Shown: positions 52,862 to 63,590, counted from the stretch's first letter. The stretch is 64,000 bases of DNA from Limnohabitans sp. 63ED37-2 (GCF_001412535.1 NZ_CP011774.1:1173501-1237500); one strand, 5' to 3'. The notes: generated from the letters alone by a model not told the origin. A program made the numbers and translations.

Positions 52862-54901
52862 TCAGGCGGCCACCATACCTTGGTGCCTGAGCAAAGCGTC
52901 CAGACTTGGCTCGCGGCCTCGGAAGGCTTTGAAGGATTCGAGCGCAGGGCGGCTGCCGCCCGCTTCCAAAATGGCTTGGCGGTAGAGGCGGCCGGTTTCC
53001 ACGCTGGGTGTGCCGTCGGCCGCTGCGGTTTCTTCAAACGCGGCATAGGCGTCAGCGCTCAGCACCTCGGCCCATTTGTAGCTGTAATAACCTGCGGCGT
53101 AACCGCCTGCAAAGATGTGGCTGAAGGTGTGGGCCATGCGGTTGAAGGCGGGTGGGCGCATCACGGACACTTCGTCGCGCACCTGCTGCAAAAGCGGCAT
53201 GAAGTCTTGGGCCGGGTCGTGCTCGGAATGCACCAGCATGTCGAACAGCGAAAACTCGATTTGGCGCAAGGTTTGCAGACCGCTTTGGAAGTTTTTGGCG
53301 GCCAGCATCTTGTCAAACAGCGCTCGCGGCAAAGGCTCGCCGGTTTCCACATGGGCCGTCATGTGGCGCAGCACCGACCATTCCCAGCAGAAGTTTTCCA
53401 TGAACTGGCTGGGCAGCTCGACCGCGTCCCACTCCACACCGCTGATGCCCGAAACATCGCGCTCGTTCACTTGCGTGAGCATGTGGTGCAGGCCGTGGCC
53501 AAACTCGTGGAAGAGGGTGATCACGTCATCGTGCGTCAGCAAGGCGGGCTGGCCGTTCACGCCTTCGGCGAAGTTGCACACCAGGTGCGCCACAGGCGTT
53601 TGCAGCACGCCCGTGTCGGGGCGCTGCCAGCGGCCGCGCACATCGTCCATCCAAGCGCCGCCGCGCTTGCCCGCGCGGGCGGGTGGGTCGAGGTAGAACT
53701 GGCCCACCAATTGGCCGTTGCGCTCGATCCGGTAAAAGCCCACGGCCGGGTGCCAGACGGGGGCTTGGTCGGCGCGGATGTTCACCTCGAACAGGGTCTC
53801 GATGATCTTGAACAGACCGGCCAGCACCTTGGGCGCGGTGAAGTACTGCTTGACCTCTTGCTCGCTGAAGCTGTAGCGGGCTTCTTTGAGTTTTTCGCTC
53901 AGGTAGGGCACGTCCCAGGCGTTGAGCGGTCCAGACAGCCCCAGTTCTTGGGCAGCAAACTCGCGCAAATCGGCCAGGTCTTTTTCTGCGAAAGGGCGGG
54001 CCTTGGCTGCCAAGTCGCGTAAAAAGGTGGTCACTTTTTCGGGCGACTCGGCCATCTTGGGCACCACCGACACTTGCGCGTAGTTGTCAAAACCCAGCAG
54101 ACGGGCTTCTTCCTGGCGCAGCGCCAAGATTTCTTGCATCAAGGGGGTGTTGTCAAAGTGCCTGAAGTCTTCGGGAGCTTGGTCTGAGGCGCGGGTCACA
54201 TAGGCTTTGTAAAGTTGCTCGCGCAAAGCGCCGCTGTCGGCAAATTGCATCACCGGCAGGTACACGGGCATCTTGAGCGATAAGCGGTGGCCTTCTTTGC
54301 CTTCCTTTTGGGCTGCATCGCGTGTGGCTTGAACCACATCGGCAGGCACACCTTTCAACTCGTCTTCGCTCACGTACAGGGCAAATTTGTCGGTCGCGTC
54401 CAGCGTGTTTTCGCTGAACTTTTGTGTGATCTCGGCCAGCCGTTCTTGGATGGCGGCGTAGCGTTCTTTGGCCGCCCCTTGCAGCTCGGCACCGCCCAGC
54501 ACAAAACCGCGCAGGGCATTTTTGCGGGCCTGTGTTTGCTCGGCATTCAGGCTGGCCGCATCGATGGCTTTGTATTTGGCGTACAGGCGTTCGTCGCTGC
54601 CTAGGCGTGTCCAAAACTCGGTCACACGGGGCAGGGCGGCGTTGTAGGCGGCGCGCAGCTCGGGCGTGTCGGCCACGCTGTTGAGGTGTGAGACCGCGCC
54701 CCAGGCCATGCCCAGTTTTTCGGTGATCACGTCCAGGTTTTGCGCAATGGCTTTCCAGTCGGACGGAAAGTCTGCAGCGGTCACAGTCTCCAAGGCTTTT
54801 TCGGCAGCGGCCAGCAATTCGTCCATGGCGGGGGCCACATGTTCGGGGGCAATGCGGTCAAACAAGGGCAGGCCAGAGGTGTCGAGCAAGGGGTTGGTCA
54901 T
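52862..54901 (-). CDS. prlC: Oligopeptidase A (M3 family)
   Basis: 679 residues, the usual length of PrlC. The zinc site is HEFGHGLHHMLTQV (HExxH), with the third ligand Glu downstream in SGVEWDAVELPSQFMENF. It degrades short peptides, including cleaved signal peptides, in the cytoplasm. The ATG at 54901 has GGAAC upstream; an earlier TTG at 54928 is in frame but less likely. It follows folD on the same strand with a 36-base gap and probably shares its transcript. Confidence 0.95.
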   Translation of the reverse strand: MTNPLLDTSGLPLFDRIAPEHVAPAMDELLAAAEKALETVTAADFPSDWKAIAQNLDVITEKLGMAWGAVSHLNSVADTPELRAAYNAALPRVTEFWTRLGSDERLYAKYKAIDAASLNAEQTQARKNALRGFVLGGAELQGAAKERYAAIQERLAEITQKFSENTLDATDKFALYVSEDELKGVPADVVQATRDAAQKEGKEGHRLSLKMPVYLPVMQFADSGALREQLYKAYVTRASDQAPEDFRHFDNTPLMQEILALRQEEARLLGFDNYAQVSVVPKMAESPEKVTTFLRDLAAKARPFAEKDLADLREFAAQELGLSGPLNAWDVPYLSEKLKEARYSFSEQEVKQYFTAPKVLAGLFKIIETLFEVNIRADQAPVWHPAVGFYRIERNGQLVGQFYLDPPARAGKRGGAWMDDVRGRWQRPDTGVLQTPVAHLVCNFAEGVNGQPALLTHDDVITLFHEFGHGLHHMLTQVNERDVSGISGVEWDAVELPSQFMENFCWEWSVLRHMTAHVETGEPLPRALFDKMLAAKNFQSGLQTLRQIEFSLFDMLVHSEHDPAQDFMPLLQQVRDEVSVMRPPAFNRMAHTFSHIFAGGYAAGYYSYKWAEVLSADAYAAFEETAAADGTPSVETGRLYRQAILEAGGSRPALESFKAFRGREPSLDALLRHQGMVAA

Positions 54902-54937
54902 GGGCGTTCCAAAAATCGGTTCAGTCAATACTTTTTA

Positions 54938-55789
54938 TCACTTGGTGGCGCGTTCGGCCGCTTCAAGGGTATTGACCAGCAGCATGGTGATGGTCATGGG
55001 GCCCACGCCGCCGGGCACGGGGGTGATGTGGCTGGCGACTTCTTTCACGCCGTTAAAGTCCACATCGCCACAGAGCTTGCCTTCGTCGTTGCGGTTCATG
55101 CCCACGTCCAGCACCACGGCGCCGGGCTTGACCATGTCGGCCGTGAGCACGTTGCGCTTACCCACGGCGGCCACGATCACATCGGCCTGCAGTGTCAGGG
55201 CTTTGAGGTTTTGGGTGCGCGAGTGCGCCACCGTCACGGTGGCGTCTTTTTGTAGCAGCATCAGCGCCATGGGTTTGCCCACAATGTTGCTGCGGCCAAT
55301 GACCACCGCGTGTTTGCCTCGCAGGTCGTAGCCAATGCTCTCGAGCATCTTCATGCAGCCATAAGGTGTGCAGGGCCAAAAGCCGGGCATGCCCGTCATC
55401 AAGGCCCCTGCACTGGCGATGTGGAAACCGTCCACATCTTTGGCGGGGCTGATGGCTTCAATCACTTTTTGCGCGTCGATGTGCGGTGGCAAGGGCAATT
55501 GCACCAAGATGCCATGGATCGCCGGGTCCTTGTTAAGGGCTTCCACACGGGCGAGCAAATCGGCTTCGGACATGTCGGCCGCGTATTTTTCAAGGACCGA
55601 GTGAAGACCGCTGTCTTCGCAGGCCTTGACCTTGTTGCGCACATACACCTGGCTGGCCGGGTTGTCGCCCACCAGCACCACGGCCAAGCCGGGTGTCACG
55701 CCTTGGGCCTTGAGGGCTTGTGCCCGGGCAGCCACTTCGGTGCGCAATTGTTTGGACAGGGCGTTGCCGTCAATGAGGTGGGCGGTCAT
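54938..55789 (-). CDS. folD: Bifunctional methylenetetrahydrofolate dehydrogenase/cyclohydrolase
   Basis: 283 residues, normal for FolD. The catalytic Lys is in [13 protein letters not shown], the substrate-binding motif is [10 protein letters not shown], and the NADP motif is [17 protein letters not shown]. The conserved C-terminal [16 protein letters not shown] is complete. It interconverts methylene-, methenyl- and formyl-tetrahydrofolate. It is first of the folD-prlC unit; the hairpin beyond its start belongs to the neighbouring regulator gene. Confidence 0.97.
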   Translation of the reverse strand: MTAHLIDGNALSKQLRTEVAARAQALKAQGVTPGLAVVLVGDNPASQVYVRNKVKACEDSGLHSVLEKYAADMSEADLLARVEALNKDPAIHGILVQLPLPPHIDAQKVIEAISPAKDVDGFHIASAGALMTGMPGFWPCTPYGCMKMLESIGYDLRGKHAVVIGRSNIVGKPMALMLLQKDATVTVAHSRTQNLKALTLQADVIVAAVGKRNVLTADMVKPGAVVLDVGMNRNDEGKLCGDVDFNGVKEVASHITPVPGGVGPMTITMLLVNTLEAAERATK

Positions 55790-55815
55790 GGTTGAAAACT
55801 CAAAATATCGGTTGA

Positions 55816-55849
55816 AAAATGCAAAACGCCCGGCGGGTGCGGGCGTTTT
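55816..55849 (-). terminator. Rho-independent terminator of the FixJ-like regulator gene
   Basis: AAAACGCCC and GGGCGTTTT form a nine-base stem around a nine-base loop, with a T-run (ATTTTT) following on the reverse strand. It separates the two-component genes from folD. Confidence 0.85.
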
Positions 55850-55864
55850 GGGGAGGCAGGAGGA

Positions 55865-56491
55865 TCAGGCCTTGGGCGCGTTTTGCCCGAGTGCGATTTT
55901 GAGCAAATCGGCCACGGTGTTGGCGTTGAGCTTTTCCATGATGTTGGCGCGGTGCGCCTCCACCGTCTTGATGCTGATGCCCAGATCGTCGGCGATCTGT
56001 TTATTCAGGCGTCCAGCCACGATGCGTTCCAGCACCTGGGCTTCGCGTCCGGTGAGCTTGGACAACAGAGCGTCGCGACTGGCCGCTTGTTGGTAATCGG
56101 AAAACGAGTCACGGGCTTCGTCGAGCATGCGCTCGACCAGACTCAAAAGTTCTTCTTCCTTGAAGGGCTTTTGGATGAAGTCCATCGCGCCTTTTTTCAT
56201 GGTGTTCACGGCCATCGGCACGTCGCCATGGCCGGTGATGAACACGATGGGCAGGGGGGATTTGCGCTCGATCAGGCGGTCTTGCAACTCCAGGCCGGTC
56301 ATGCCGCCCATGCGGATGTCGGCGATCAAGCAGGCGACTTCGCGCGGGTCGTAACGGCTGATGAAGGATTCGGCACTGTCAAAACAGCGCACCCGATAGT
56401 CCTTGCCTTCCAGCAACCACTGCAAGGAATCGCGCACGGCTTCGTCGTCATCGACCACATAAACCGTACCTTTTTTTGGAATCAAACTCAT
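55865..56491 (-). CDS. FixJ-like response regulator (NarL/LuxR output)
   Basis: 208 residues. Receiver domain: YVVDDDEAVRDSLQWLLEG, Asp58 in CLIADIRMGGMTGLELQ, Thr in ITGHGDVPMAV and Lys in DFIQKPFKEEELL. The GHGDVPMAVNTMKKGA stretch is typical of FixJ and TodT proteins. The C-terminal helix-turn-helix is LTGREAQVLERIVAGRLNKQIADDLGISIKTVEAHRANIMEKL. Its start is 28 bases after the kinase gene stop. The pair is divergent from aceEF and may control it. Confidence 0.94.
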   Translation of the reverse strand: MSLIPKKGTVYVVDDDEAVRDSLQWLLEGKDYRVRCFDSAESFISRYDPREVACLIADIRMGGMTGLELQDRLIERKSPLPIVFITGHGDVPMAVNTMKKGAMDFIQKPFKEEELLSLVERMLDEARDSFSDYQQAASRDALLSKLTGREAQVLERIVAGRLNKQIADDLGISIKTVEAHRANIMEKLNANTVADLLKIALGQNAPKA

Positions 56492-56519
56492 TCATTTACC
56501 CCAGTGGGTTGTAGTGTGG

Positions 56520-59018
56520 TCAATGGGATTCGACCGGTATCCAGAAAGAGAATCGACATCCTGTCACCTCGCCCGAATTGTAGAGGTTCTCGGAAGTGAT
56601 CCGGCCACGGTGGGATTCGATGATGCTGCGGCACAAATTCAGGCCAATGCCCATGCCTTCCACCTTGGTCGAGAAAAAGGCTTCGAAAACGCGTTCTGTG
56701 TCCTGCTCCGGTAAACCCTGCCCGGTGTCGGTCACCGAAAACTCGACCACCGCTTGCTGGTCAATTTGTTTGGGCACGATGCGCAATTCGACCTGACGCT
56801 GACCCGCCGGGCGCTGGGCGTTGTCAATCGATTCAGCGGCGTTTTTCATCAGATTGATCAGCACCTGCTCGATCAGAATCGGGTCCACCATCAGCTGGGG
56901 CAGGCGAGCGGCCACATGGTGGGTCAGGCGCACATTGCGCCTGCGCATCTCGATTTCGGCCAATTCCAGAGATTCGCTGACCATGGCCGAGACGTCCGAC
57001 AGGGTGCGGTTGGGTTCGCTGCGTTTGACGAAGCTGCGGATGCGCAAAATGATCTGGCCTGCCCGTTGGGCTTGGCGGGCGGTTTTGTCCAGCGCTGACA
57101 ACAGTTCTTCTTCATTGACCTGTTTGGACTGGATGCGAGAAATCATGCCGCTGCAGTAATTGCTGATCGCGGTCAGGGGTTGGTTAAGTTCGTGGGCCAC
57201 GCTCGAGGCCATTTCACCCATGGTGATCAAGCGGCTGGCCGTCTGTGCACGTTCGGCTTGTTGGTCAGCCAATTCTTCGGCCTGGCGGCGTGGGGTGATG
57301 TCGCTGGCAATCACCATTTGCGCCAATCGACCGTCGGCCCAATTGATGTAGCGCGAGCGCACTTCCAGCCATTTGCCCAATTCGGGAACAAAGATTTCGG
57401 CGTTTTCCGAGCTGGCGACCGTCAGGCTCTCGGTGGGCAGGCCTGCCATATCGTCCACATCATCGGAGGCCTTTTCACCGCTGTAGGCCCCGGCTTGCTG
57501 GACCAAACGCAAATGGCCTTCGGTGTTTTGGCCAAACCACAAGCGGTAGAGTTTGTTGGCAAACAGCAGCTCCTGGCTGCCCAATGGGGCTACCGAGACC
57601 GAGGCGTCCAAGGCTTCCAGCACGATGGTGAAGCGCTCATGCGAGTTGGCCAGCTGCTCTCGAATTCGGTTGGGCTCGGTGATGTCGGTCATCGAGGTCA
57701 TCCATCCGGTTTGTTTGCCCGTGGCATCGACCAGAGGGGAAACGTACATGCGTGCATCGAACAATTGGCCGTTTTTGCGTTTGACGCGTACTTGGAAGCC
57801 GCCTGCCGAATGCTGGCCGCTGATCTCTTCCTCAAGGCGCTTCATCAGCAGCTCGCGGTCTTGATCGGGCCAATATGGGAATGGTGCCACCGCACCGACC
57901 AGGTCGATCTCGCTCCAGCCGGTCATTTGGCAAAAGGCGGGGTTCACATACGTGATGCGCCCACGCAAATCGAGTGCACGCATGCCGGTGAGCATGGAGT
58001 TTTCCATGGCACGGCGGAAATTGGTTTCGGCCACCAAGGCCTTTTGGGCCTGCAGTCGCCTGCGCGTGTGGCGCCAGTTGCCGATCAGCATCCAGGCGGT
58101 CATGGCACTGAGCACGCTGACCAGCCAGAACAGACCGCTGCCCACCAAACCTTGTGAGGTGCGCCAGGCCTGGGCCCGCAAGACCAGGTCATTGCCCACG
58201 GGCGAGACGGGTACCTCGTAATCGTTGTTGCGCCGGTCGATGCCCGGCAGCAGCCGCCAAAGGGAGATGCGCTCGGGGATGACCTGGCCCGCCAGCAAGC
58301 GGCTGCTGCCGTTTTGCAAGGCCACGGCATATTTGGCCAGCACCTCGGTCGGGATGCCGTAGCGCAGCAGGCCCTCGATGCTGTATTCGGCCAGGATGAC
58401 GCCGCTGAAACGGCCTTGGTCGTTGGTCAGCGGGGTGTGCAGCTGCAGCACCGACATTTGGGTGTCGCGGTCCGCTTCGGCATCAAGCTGGCCATAAATA
58501 GGCTGCATCAGGTCGCGGGCCAGGCTGAAGTGGCTCTCGGTTTCACCGATTTTCAGCACCGTGCCCGCCCGCAGTTGCTGGCTGGGCGCGATGCTGGAAA
58601 TGCTCTGATTGGCGATGATGCGGCGGCGGTCATCGATCCAGGTCAGGGACAAAAATTCCGGGTATTGCTGAACCAGTGCTTCGGCCCGAGACAAAAACTG
58701 GTCGGTTCGGATTTCCTTGTTGGACACATCCCGCGCTAAGCGCATGACCTGCTCCTGGCGCTCGAGCAAACGCAGGCGAAGGCGCTGCTGGGCATATTCC
58801 ACATCGCGTTTGATGGCTTCTTGTTCGCGCTCGATCTCTTCAACCCGCAAATACCAGAATGCACTGGCGATGGCGGCCAAAAACAGCACCACCGCAGCCA
58901 CGGGGGCCAAGTTGGCGAAACGGTCTTGTCGGTTGGGCGACTGGCTGCGCCACCACGACAGCCACCAGGCCCATGGACCGACTTTGGTCACCACCGATGC
59001 TGCTTTGTTCAATTCCAT
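56520..59018 (-). CDS. Membrane-bound PAS-domain sensor histidine kinase
   Basis: 832 residues. A first membrane helix near 35-60 and a second near 290-315 enclose a large periplasmic sensor of about 230 residues. Two PAS domains follow (about 340-470, with MTGMRALDLRGRITYVNPAFCQMTGWSEIDL, and about 475-595). The phosphoacceptor His609 lies in SSVAHELNQPLTAISNY, the DctB/FixL-type H-box, and the ATPase domain ends near 830 (DTGQGLPEQDTERVFEAFFSTK). The ATG at 59018 is chosen over a TTG at 59039. The extracytoplasmic ligand might be pyruvate or another acid, judged only from the divergent pyruvate dehydrogenase operon. Confidence 0.92.
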   Translation of the reverse strand: MELNKAASVVTKVGPWAWWLSWWRSQSPNRQDRFANLAPVAAVVLFLAAIASAFWYLRVEEIEREQEAIKRDVEYAQQRLRLRLLERQEQVMRLARDVSNKEIRTDQFLSRAEALVQQYPEFLSLTWIDDRRRIIANQSISSIAPSQQLRAGTVLKIGETESHFSLARDLMQPIYGQLDAEADRDTQMSVLQLHTPLTNDQGRFSGVILAEYSIEGLLRYGIPTEVLAKYAVALQNGSSRLLAGQVIPERISLWRLLPGIDRRNNDYEVPVSPVGNDLVLRAQAWRTSQGLVGSGLFWLVSVLSAMTAWMLIGNWRHTRRRLQAQKALVAETNFRRAMENSMLTGMRALDLRGRITYVNPAFCQMTGWSEIDLVGAVAPFPYWPDQDRELLMKRLEEEISGQHSAGGFQVRVKRKNGQLFDARMYVSPLVDATGKQTGWMTSMTDITEPNRIREQLANSHERFTIVLEALDASVSVAPLGSQELLFANKLYRLWFGQNTEGHLRLVQQAGAYSGEKASDDVDDMAGLPTESLTVASSENAEIFVPELGKWLEVRSRYINWADGRLAQMVIASDITPRRQAEELADQQAERAQTASRLITMGEMASSVAHELNQPLTAISNYCSGMISRIQSKQVNEEELLSALDKTARQAQRAGQIILRIRSFVKRSEPNRTLSDVSAMVSESLELAEIEMRRRNVRLTHHVAARLPQLMVDPILIEQVLINLMKNAAESIDNAQRPAGQRQVELRIVPKQIDQQAVVEFSVTDTGQGLPEQDTERVFEAFFSTKVEGMGIGLNLCRSIIESHRGRITSENLYNSGEVTGCRFSFWIPVESH

Positions 59019-59195
59019 GCGCAGGAGTTTAGAGGACAAGCTGTGTCGTCTTGCTTGGCATGCAATTCATCTGAAGATCATCCGCTCATTGACAATTTCA
59101 CAATACAAAATCATTGCGCACTATTTGAAATTTTAAGCAAATCATGGGAAAATTCAGGCATCATTGACCCACAACATCCACTTCAGGAGACAAGC
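59019..59195. promoter_or_regulatory. Divergent promoter region between sensor kinase gene and aceE
   Basis: This 177-base AT-rich region must hold the promoters of both transcripts. TTGACA occurs at 59089-59094, but no good -10 box lies at standard spacing from it; I do not assign a start site. CAGGAGA before 59196 is the aceE ribosome site. No E. coli-type PdhR palindrome is present. Confidence 0.4.
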
Positions 59196-61916
59196 ATGAC
59201 AGCGGCAACACCACAACAACCGGGCCGTGACCTGGACAGTCAGGAAACCCGTGAATGGATGGACGCCCTGTCCGCCGTGATCGACAAAGAAGGTCCGGAG
59301 CGTGCGCATTTTTTGCTGGAACAACTGCTTGAAGAAGCCCGCCAGCACAGCATTGATTTGCCGTTTTCGGCCACCACCGGCTATGTGAACAGCATCGAGC
59401 CCAACGAAGAGGCCCGTTGCCCCGGCAACATTGAAATTGAAGAGCGACTGCGTGCCTATATGCGCTGGAACGCGATGGCCATGGTGGTCAAGGCCAACCG
59501 CCACAACCCCGCTGACGGCGGTGATTTGGGTGGCCACATCGGCTCATTTGCCTCGCTGGCGCACATGTTTGGTGCTGGTTTTAACCATTTCTGGCACGCC
59601 GAAAACGAAAACCATGGCGGTGACTGCCTCTACATCCAGGGCCACGTGTCGCCCGGTGTTTACGCCCGCGCCTACCTGGAAGGCCGCCTGACCGAAGAGC
59701 AGTTGCTCAACTTCCGACAAGAGGTGGACGGCAATGGTCTGTCGAGCTACCCACACCCCAAGCTCATGCCCGAGTTCTGGCAGTTCCCCACGGTGTCGAT
59801 GGGTTTGGGCCCATTGATGGCGATCTACCAGGCCCGCTTTTTGAAGTACTTGCACGCCCGTGGCATTGCCAACACCGAAAACCGCAAGGTCTGGGTGTTC
59901 TGCGGTGACGGCGAGATGGACGAGGTCGAATCGCTGGGTGCGATCGGCTTGGCCGCTCGCGAGAACTTGGACAACCTGATTTTTGTTGTCAACTGCAACC
60001 TGCAGCGCCTCGATGGCCCGGTGCGCGGCAATGGCAAGATCATCCAGGAACTCGAAGGTGAGTTCCGCGGCTCCGGCTGGAACGTCATCAAGCTGCTCTG
60101 GGGCAGCGAGTGGGACAGCCTGCTGGCCCGCGACAAGGATGGCGCCCTGCGCAAGCTGATGATGGACACGCTGGACGGCGACTACCAAGCTTTCAAAGCC
60201 AATGACGGCGCTTATGTGCGCAAACATTTCTTTGGCCGCGACCCCCGCACGCTGGAGATGGTGGCGCACCTGTCCGACAACGACATCTGGAACCTCAAAC
60301 GCGGTGGCCACGACCCGCAAAAGGTCTATGCCGCCTACCACAAGGCCGTGAACCACAAGGGCCAGCCCACGGTGCTGCTCATTAAGACAGTCAAAGGTTT
60401 TGGCATGGGCAAAGCGGGCGAGGGCAAGAACACCGTCCACCAGACCAAGAAGCTGACGGACGATGACATCAAGTACATGCGCGACCGCTTCAACATCCCG
60501 ATCCCGGACAGCGAGTTGGCAAAGATCCCGTTTTACAAGCCTGCTGAAGACACGCCCGAGATGCGCTACCTGCACGAGCGCCGCCAGGCCTTGGGTGGCT
60601 ACCTGCCCAAACGCCGTGCCAAGGCCGAAGAGAGCTTCACCGTGCCCTCGCTCGACACCTTCAAGGCCGTGCTGGAGCCCACTGCCGAAGGCCGTGAGAT
60701 CTCCACCACCCAGGCTTATGTGCGTTTCTTGACCCAGTTGCTGCGCGACCAGGCCCTGGGCCCACGCGTGGTGCCGATTTTGGTGGACGAGGCCCGTACG
60801 TTTGGTATGGAAGGTTTGTTCCGCCAGGTCGGTATTTACAACCCTGCGGGTCAGCAGTACACCCCGGTCGACAAAGACCAGGTCATGTACTACAAGGAAG
60901 ACAAAGCGGGCCAGATCCTGCAAGAAGGCATCAACGAAGCCGGCGGCATGTCGAGCTGGATCGCTGCGGCCACCAGCTACTCCACAAGCAACCGCATCAT
61001 GGTGCCGTTCTACGTGTACTACTCGATGTTCGGCTTCCAGCGCATTGGCGACTTGGCCTGGGCGGCGGGTGACATGCAGGCTCGCGGCTTCTTGCTCGGC
61101 GGCACATCGGGACGCACCACGCTCAACGGCGAAGGCTTGCAGCACGAAGACGGTCACAGCCACATCATGGCCAACACCATCCCGAACTGCGTGTCTTATG
61201 ACCCGACCTTCGCCCACGAAGTCGGCGTCATCCTGCACCACGGTTTGAAGCGCATGGTCGAGAAGCAAGACAACGTCTTCTATTACCTGACACTGCTGAA
61301 CGAAAACTACGCCATGCCAGGCCTGACCCCCGGCACCGAAGAGCAGATCATCAAGGGCATGTATTTGTGCAAGCCAGGCGCCGTGCTACCGAAGGGCACC
61401 TCCGATGCCGGTGACAAGCGCGTGCAACTGCTGGGTTCGGGCACCATCCTGCGCGAATCGATTGCTGCGCAAACCCTGCTGGCCACCGACTGGGGCATTC
61501 AGGCCGATGTGTGGAGCTGCCCCAGCTTCAACGAACTGACACGCGACGGCCAAGACGCTGAGCGCCACAACATGCTGCACCCCATGGAGACACCACGCGT
61601 GTCGTTCGTGGGCCAGCAGCTGGCTCAGCACAACGGCCCCGTGGTCGCATCGACCGACTACATGAAGGCCTATGCCGAGCAGATCCGTCCTTTCATTCCG
61701 AAAGACCGCACCTACAAAGTGCTGGGCACCGACGGTTTTGGCCGCTCTGACTTCCGCAGCAAGCTGCGTGAACACTTCGAGGTCAACCGCCACTACATCG
61801 TGGTTGCGGCCCTGAAGGCGCTGAGCGAAGAGGGCAAAGTGCCTGTCGCGCAGGTGGCCGAAGCCATCCAAAAATACGGCATCAAAACCGACAAGATCAA
61901 CCCGCTGTACGCATAA
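59196..61916 (+). CDS. aceE: Pyruvate dehydrogenase E1 component (homodimeric type)
   Basis: 906 residues, normal for the homodimeric alpha2-type E1. It decarboxylates pyruvate with thiamine diphosphate and transfers acetyl to E2. The ThDP/metal motif VWVFCGDGEMDEVESLGAIGLAARENLDNLIFVVNCN (GDG...NCN) is complete. The N-terminus contains HNPADGGDLGGHIGSFAS, and the DEARTFGMEGLFRQVGIYN motif is in the middle. The ATG at 59196 follows CAGGAGA. It is first in aceE-aceF-lpdA, with short gaps of 15 and 9 bases. Confidence 0.98.
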   Translation: MTAATPQQPGRDLDSQETREWMDALSAVIDKEGPERAHFLLEQLLEEARQHSIDLPFSATTGYVNSIEPNEEARCPGNIEIEERLRAYMRWNAMAMVVKANRHNPADGGDLGGHIGSFASLAHMFGAGFNHFWHAENENHGGDCLYIQGHVSPGVYARAYLEGRLTEEQLLNFRQEVDGNGLSSYPHPKLMPEFWQFPTVSMGLGPLMAIYQARFLKYLHARGIANTENRKVWVFCGDGEMDEVESLGAIGLAARENLDNLIFVVNCNLQRLDGPVRGNGKIIQELEGEFRGSGWNVIKLLWGSEWDSLLARDKDGALRKLMMDTLDGDYQAFKANDGAYVRKHFFGRDPRTLEMVAHLSDNDIWNLKRGGHDPQKVYAAYHKAVNHKGQPTVLLIKTVKGFGMGKAGEGKNTVHQTKKLTDDDIKYMRDRFNIPIPDSELAKIPFYKPAEDTPEMRYLHERRQALGGYLPKRRAKAEESFTVPSLDTFKAVLEPTAEGREISTTQAYVRFLTQLLRDQALGPRVVPILVDEARTFGMEGLFRQVGIYNPAGQQYTPVDKDQVMYYKEDKAGQILQEGINEAGGMSSWIAAATSYSTSNRIMVPFYVYYSMFGFQRIGDLAWAAGDMQARGFLLGGTSGRTTLNGEGLQHEDGHSHIMANTIPNCVSYDPTFAHEVGVILHHGLKRMVEKQDNVFYYLTLLNENYAMPGLTPGTEEQIIKGMYLCKPGAVLPKGTSDAGDKRVQLLGSGTILRESIAAQTLLATDWGIQADVWSCPSFNELTRDGQDAERHNMLHPMETPRVSFVGQQLAQHNGPVVASTDYMKAYAEQIRPFIPKDRTYKVLGTDGFGRSDFRSKLREHFEVNRHYIVVAALKALSEEGKVPVAQVAEAIQKYGIKTDKINPLYA

Positions 61917-61931
61917 ATTCGGGAGACACAC

Positions 61932-63581
61932 ATGGCATTGGTAGAAGTACAAGTCCCGGACATCGGGGATTTTGATGAAGTGACCGTCATTGAGTTGATG
62001 GTCAAAGTGGGCGACACCGTGAAAGCCGAGCAATCGCTGATCACCGTGGAGTCCGACAAAGCCTCGATGGAAATCCCGTCGAGCACGGCGGGCGTTGTGA
62101 AAGAAATGCGCGTGGCCTTGGGCGACAAGGTCAAACAAGGCTCCATCGTTTTGGTGGTCGAAGCCGCTGGTGCGGCTGCAGCCCCTGCGGCTAAAGCTGC
62201 GCCCGCTGCTGCCGTGGCTGCACCCGCACCCGTGGCTGCTCCTGTGGCTGTTGCGCCAGTTGCTGTGGCATCTGGCCCTATGCAAGTGTTTGTGCCCGAC
62301 ATCGGTGACTTCAAAGACGTGGCCGTCATCGAAGTCATGGTCAAGCCCGGCGACACCATCAAGGTGGAGCAATCGCTGATCACCGTCGAGTCTGACAAAG
62401 CCTCGATGGAAATCCCATCCTCGGCTGCGGGCGTGCTCAAAGAACTCAAAGTCAAAGTGGGCGACACCGTCAACATCGGTGACCTGCTGGCTGTGCTGGA
62501 AGGCACCGCTGCTGCACCTGCAGCGGCTGCTGTTGCAGCGGCACCTGTGGCCGTGGCTTCGGCTCCGGCGGCTGCACAAACGCCTGTGGCGGCCGCTGCC
62601 GCTGCAGTGGCGGCACCAGCCCATGCGCCCGGCGGTACCACAGTGGGCTTGCCCCACGCGTCGCCTTCGGTGCGCAAGTTCGCCCGCGAGCTGGGCGTGC
62701 CGCTCGACGAAGTCAAAGGCTCCGGCCTCAAAGGCCGCATCACGGCGGACGACATCCAAGCCTTCACCAAGGCTGTCATGTCGGGCGCTGCACAAACCAA
62801 GGCGCAAGCGGCCAAAGCGCCTGCGGCTTCGGGTGGTGATGGCGCAGCTTTGGGCCTGATCCCTTGGCCCAAGGTCGACTTTGCCAAGTTCGGCCCCATC
62901 GAGCGCAAAGAGATGGGCCGCATCAAGAAGATCAGCGGTGCCAACTTGCTGCGCAACGCCATCATGATTCCGGCAGTCACCAACCACGACGACGCCGACA
63001 TCACCGACCTCGAAGCTTTCCGCGTCTCGACCAACAAAGAGAACGAGAAGAGCGGCGTGAAGGTCACGATGCTGGCCTTCTTGATCAAGGCTTGTGTGGC
63101 CGCGCTCAAGAAATACCCCGAGTTCAACAGCTCGCTGGACGGCGATGCGTTGGTCTACAAAAACTACTGGCACATCGGCTTTGCCGCTGACACGCCCAAT
63201 GGTTTGATGGTCCCGGTCATCCGCGATTGCGACAAAAAAGGCGTGCTGCAAATCAGCCAGGAAATGGGCGAATTGGCCAAGAAAGCCCGTGACGGCAAAC
63301 TCAGCCCCGCAGAAATGACCGGCGCAACTTTCACCATCTCCAGCCTCGGTGGCATTGGTGGCAAGTACTTCACGCCCATCATCAACGCGCCCGAAGTGGC
63401 CATCCTCGGTGTGTGCAAGAGCACCATGGAGCCAGTCTGGGACGGCAAGCAGTTTGTGCCCCGCCTGATGCTGCCTTTGTCGCTGACATGGGACCACCGT
63501 GTCATCGACGGCGCCGCAGCGGCACGCTTCAACGCGTTCCTGGGTCAAATCCTCAGCGACTTCCGTCGCGTGTTGCTCTAA
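61932..63581 (+). CDS. aceF: Pyruvate dehydrogenase E2, dihydrolipoyl acetyltransferase
   Basis: 549 residues. Two lipoyl domains (about 2-75 and 117-190) each have the lipoylated Lys in [12 protein letters not shown]. Ala/Pro-rich flexible linkers join them to the peripheral subunit-binding domain (about 238-275, [26 protein letters not shown]) and the catalytic core (about 320-549), with the active-site motif [16 protein letters not shown]. coli AceF has three lipoyl domains; two here plus the one on E3 is the usual betaproteobacterial arrangement. Confidence 0.98.
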   Translation: MALVEVQVPDIGDFDEVTVIELMVKVGDTVKAEQSLITVESDKASMEIPSSTAGVVKEMRVALGDKVKQGSIVLVVEAAGAAAAPAAKAAPAAAVAAPAPVAAPVAVAPVAVASGPMQVFVPDIGDFKDVAVIEVMVKPGDTIKVEQSLITVESDKASMEIPSSAAGVLKELKVKVGDTVNIGDLLAVLEGTAAAPAAAAVAAAPVAVASAPAAAQTPVAAAAAAVAAPAHAPGGTTVGLPHASPSVRKFARELGVPLDEVKGSGLKGRITADDIQAFTKAVMSGAAQTKAQAAKAPAASGGDGAALGLIPWPKVDFAKFGPIERKEMGRIKKISGANLLRNAIMIPAVTNHDDADITDLEAFRVSTNKENEKSGVKVTMLAFLIKACVAALKKYPEFNSSLDGDALVYKNYWHIGFAADTPNGLMVPVIRDCDKKGVLQISQEMGELAKKARDGKLSPAEMTGATFTISSLGGIGGKYFTPIINAPEVAILGVCKSTMEPVWDGKQFVPRLMLPLSLTWDHRVIDGAAAARFNAFLGQILSDFRRVLL

Positions 63582-63590
63582 GGACAGACC

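Noticed and set aside
59089..59094. TTGACA upstream of aceE as a mapped promoter
   Set aside because: No acceptable -10 hexamer at 16-18 bases, so it is mentioned only within the promoter region and not called.
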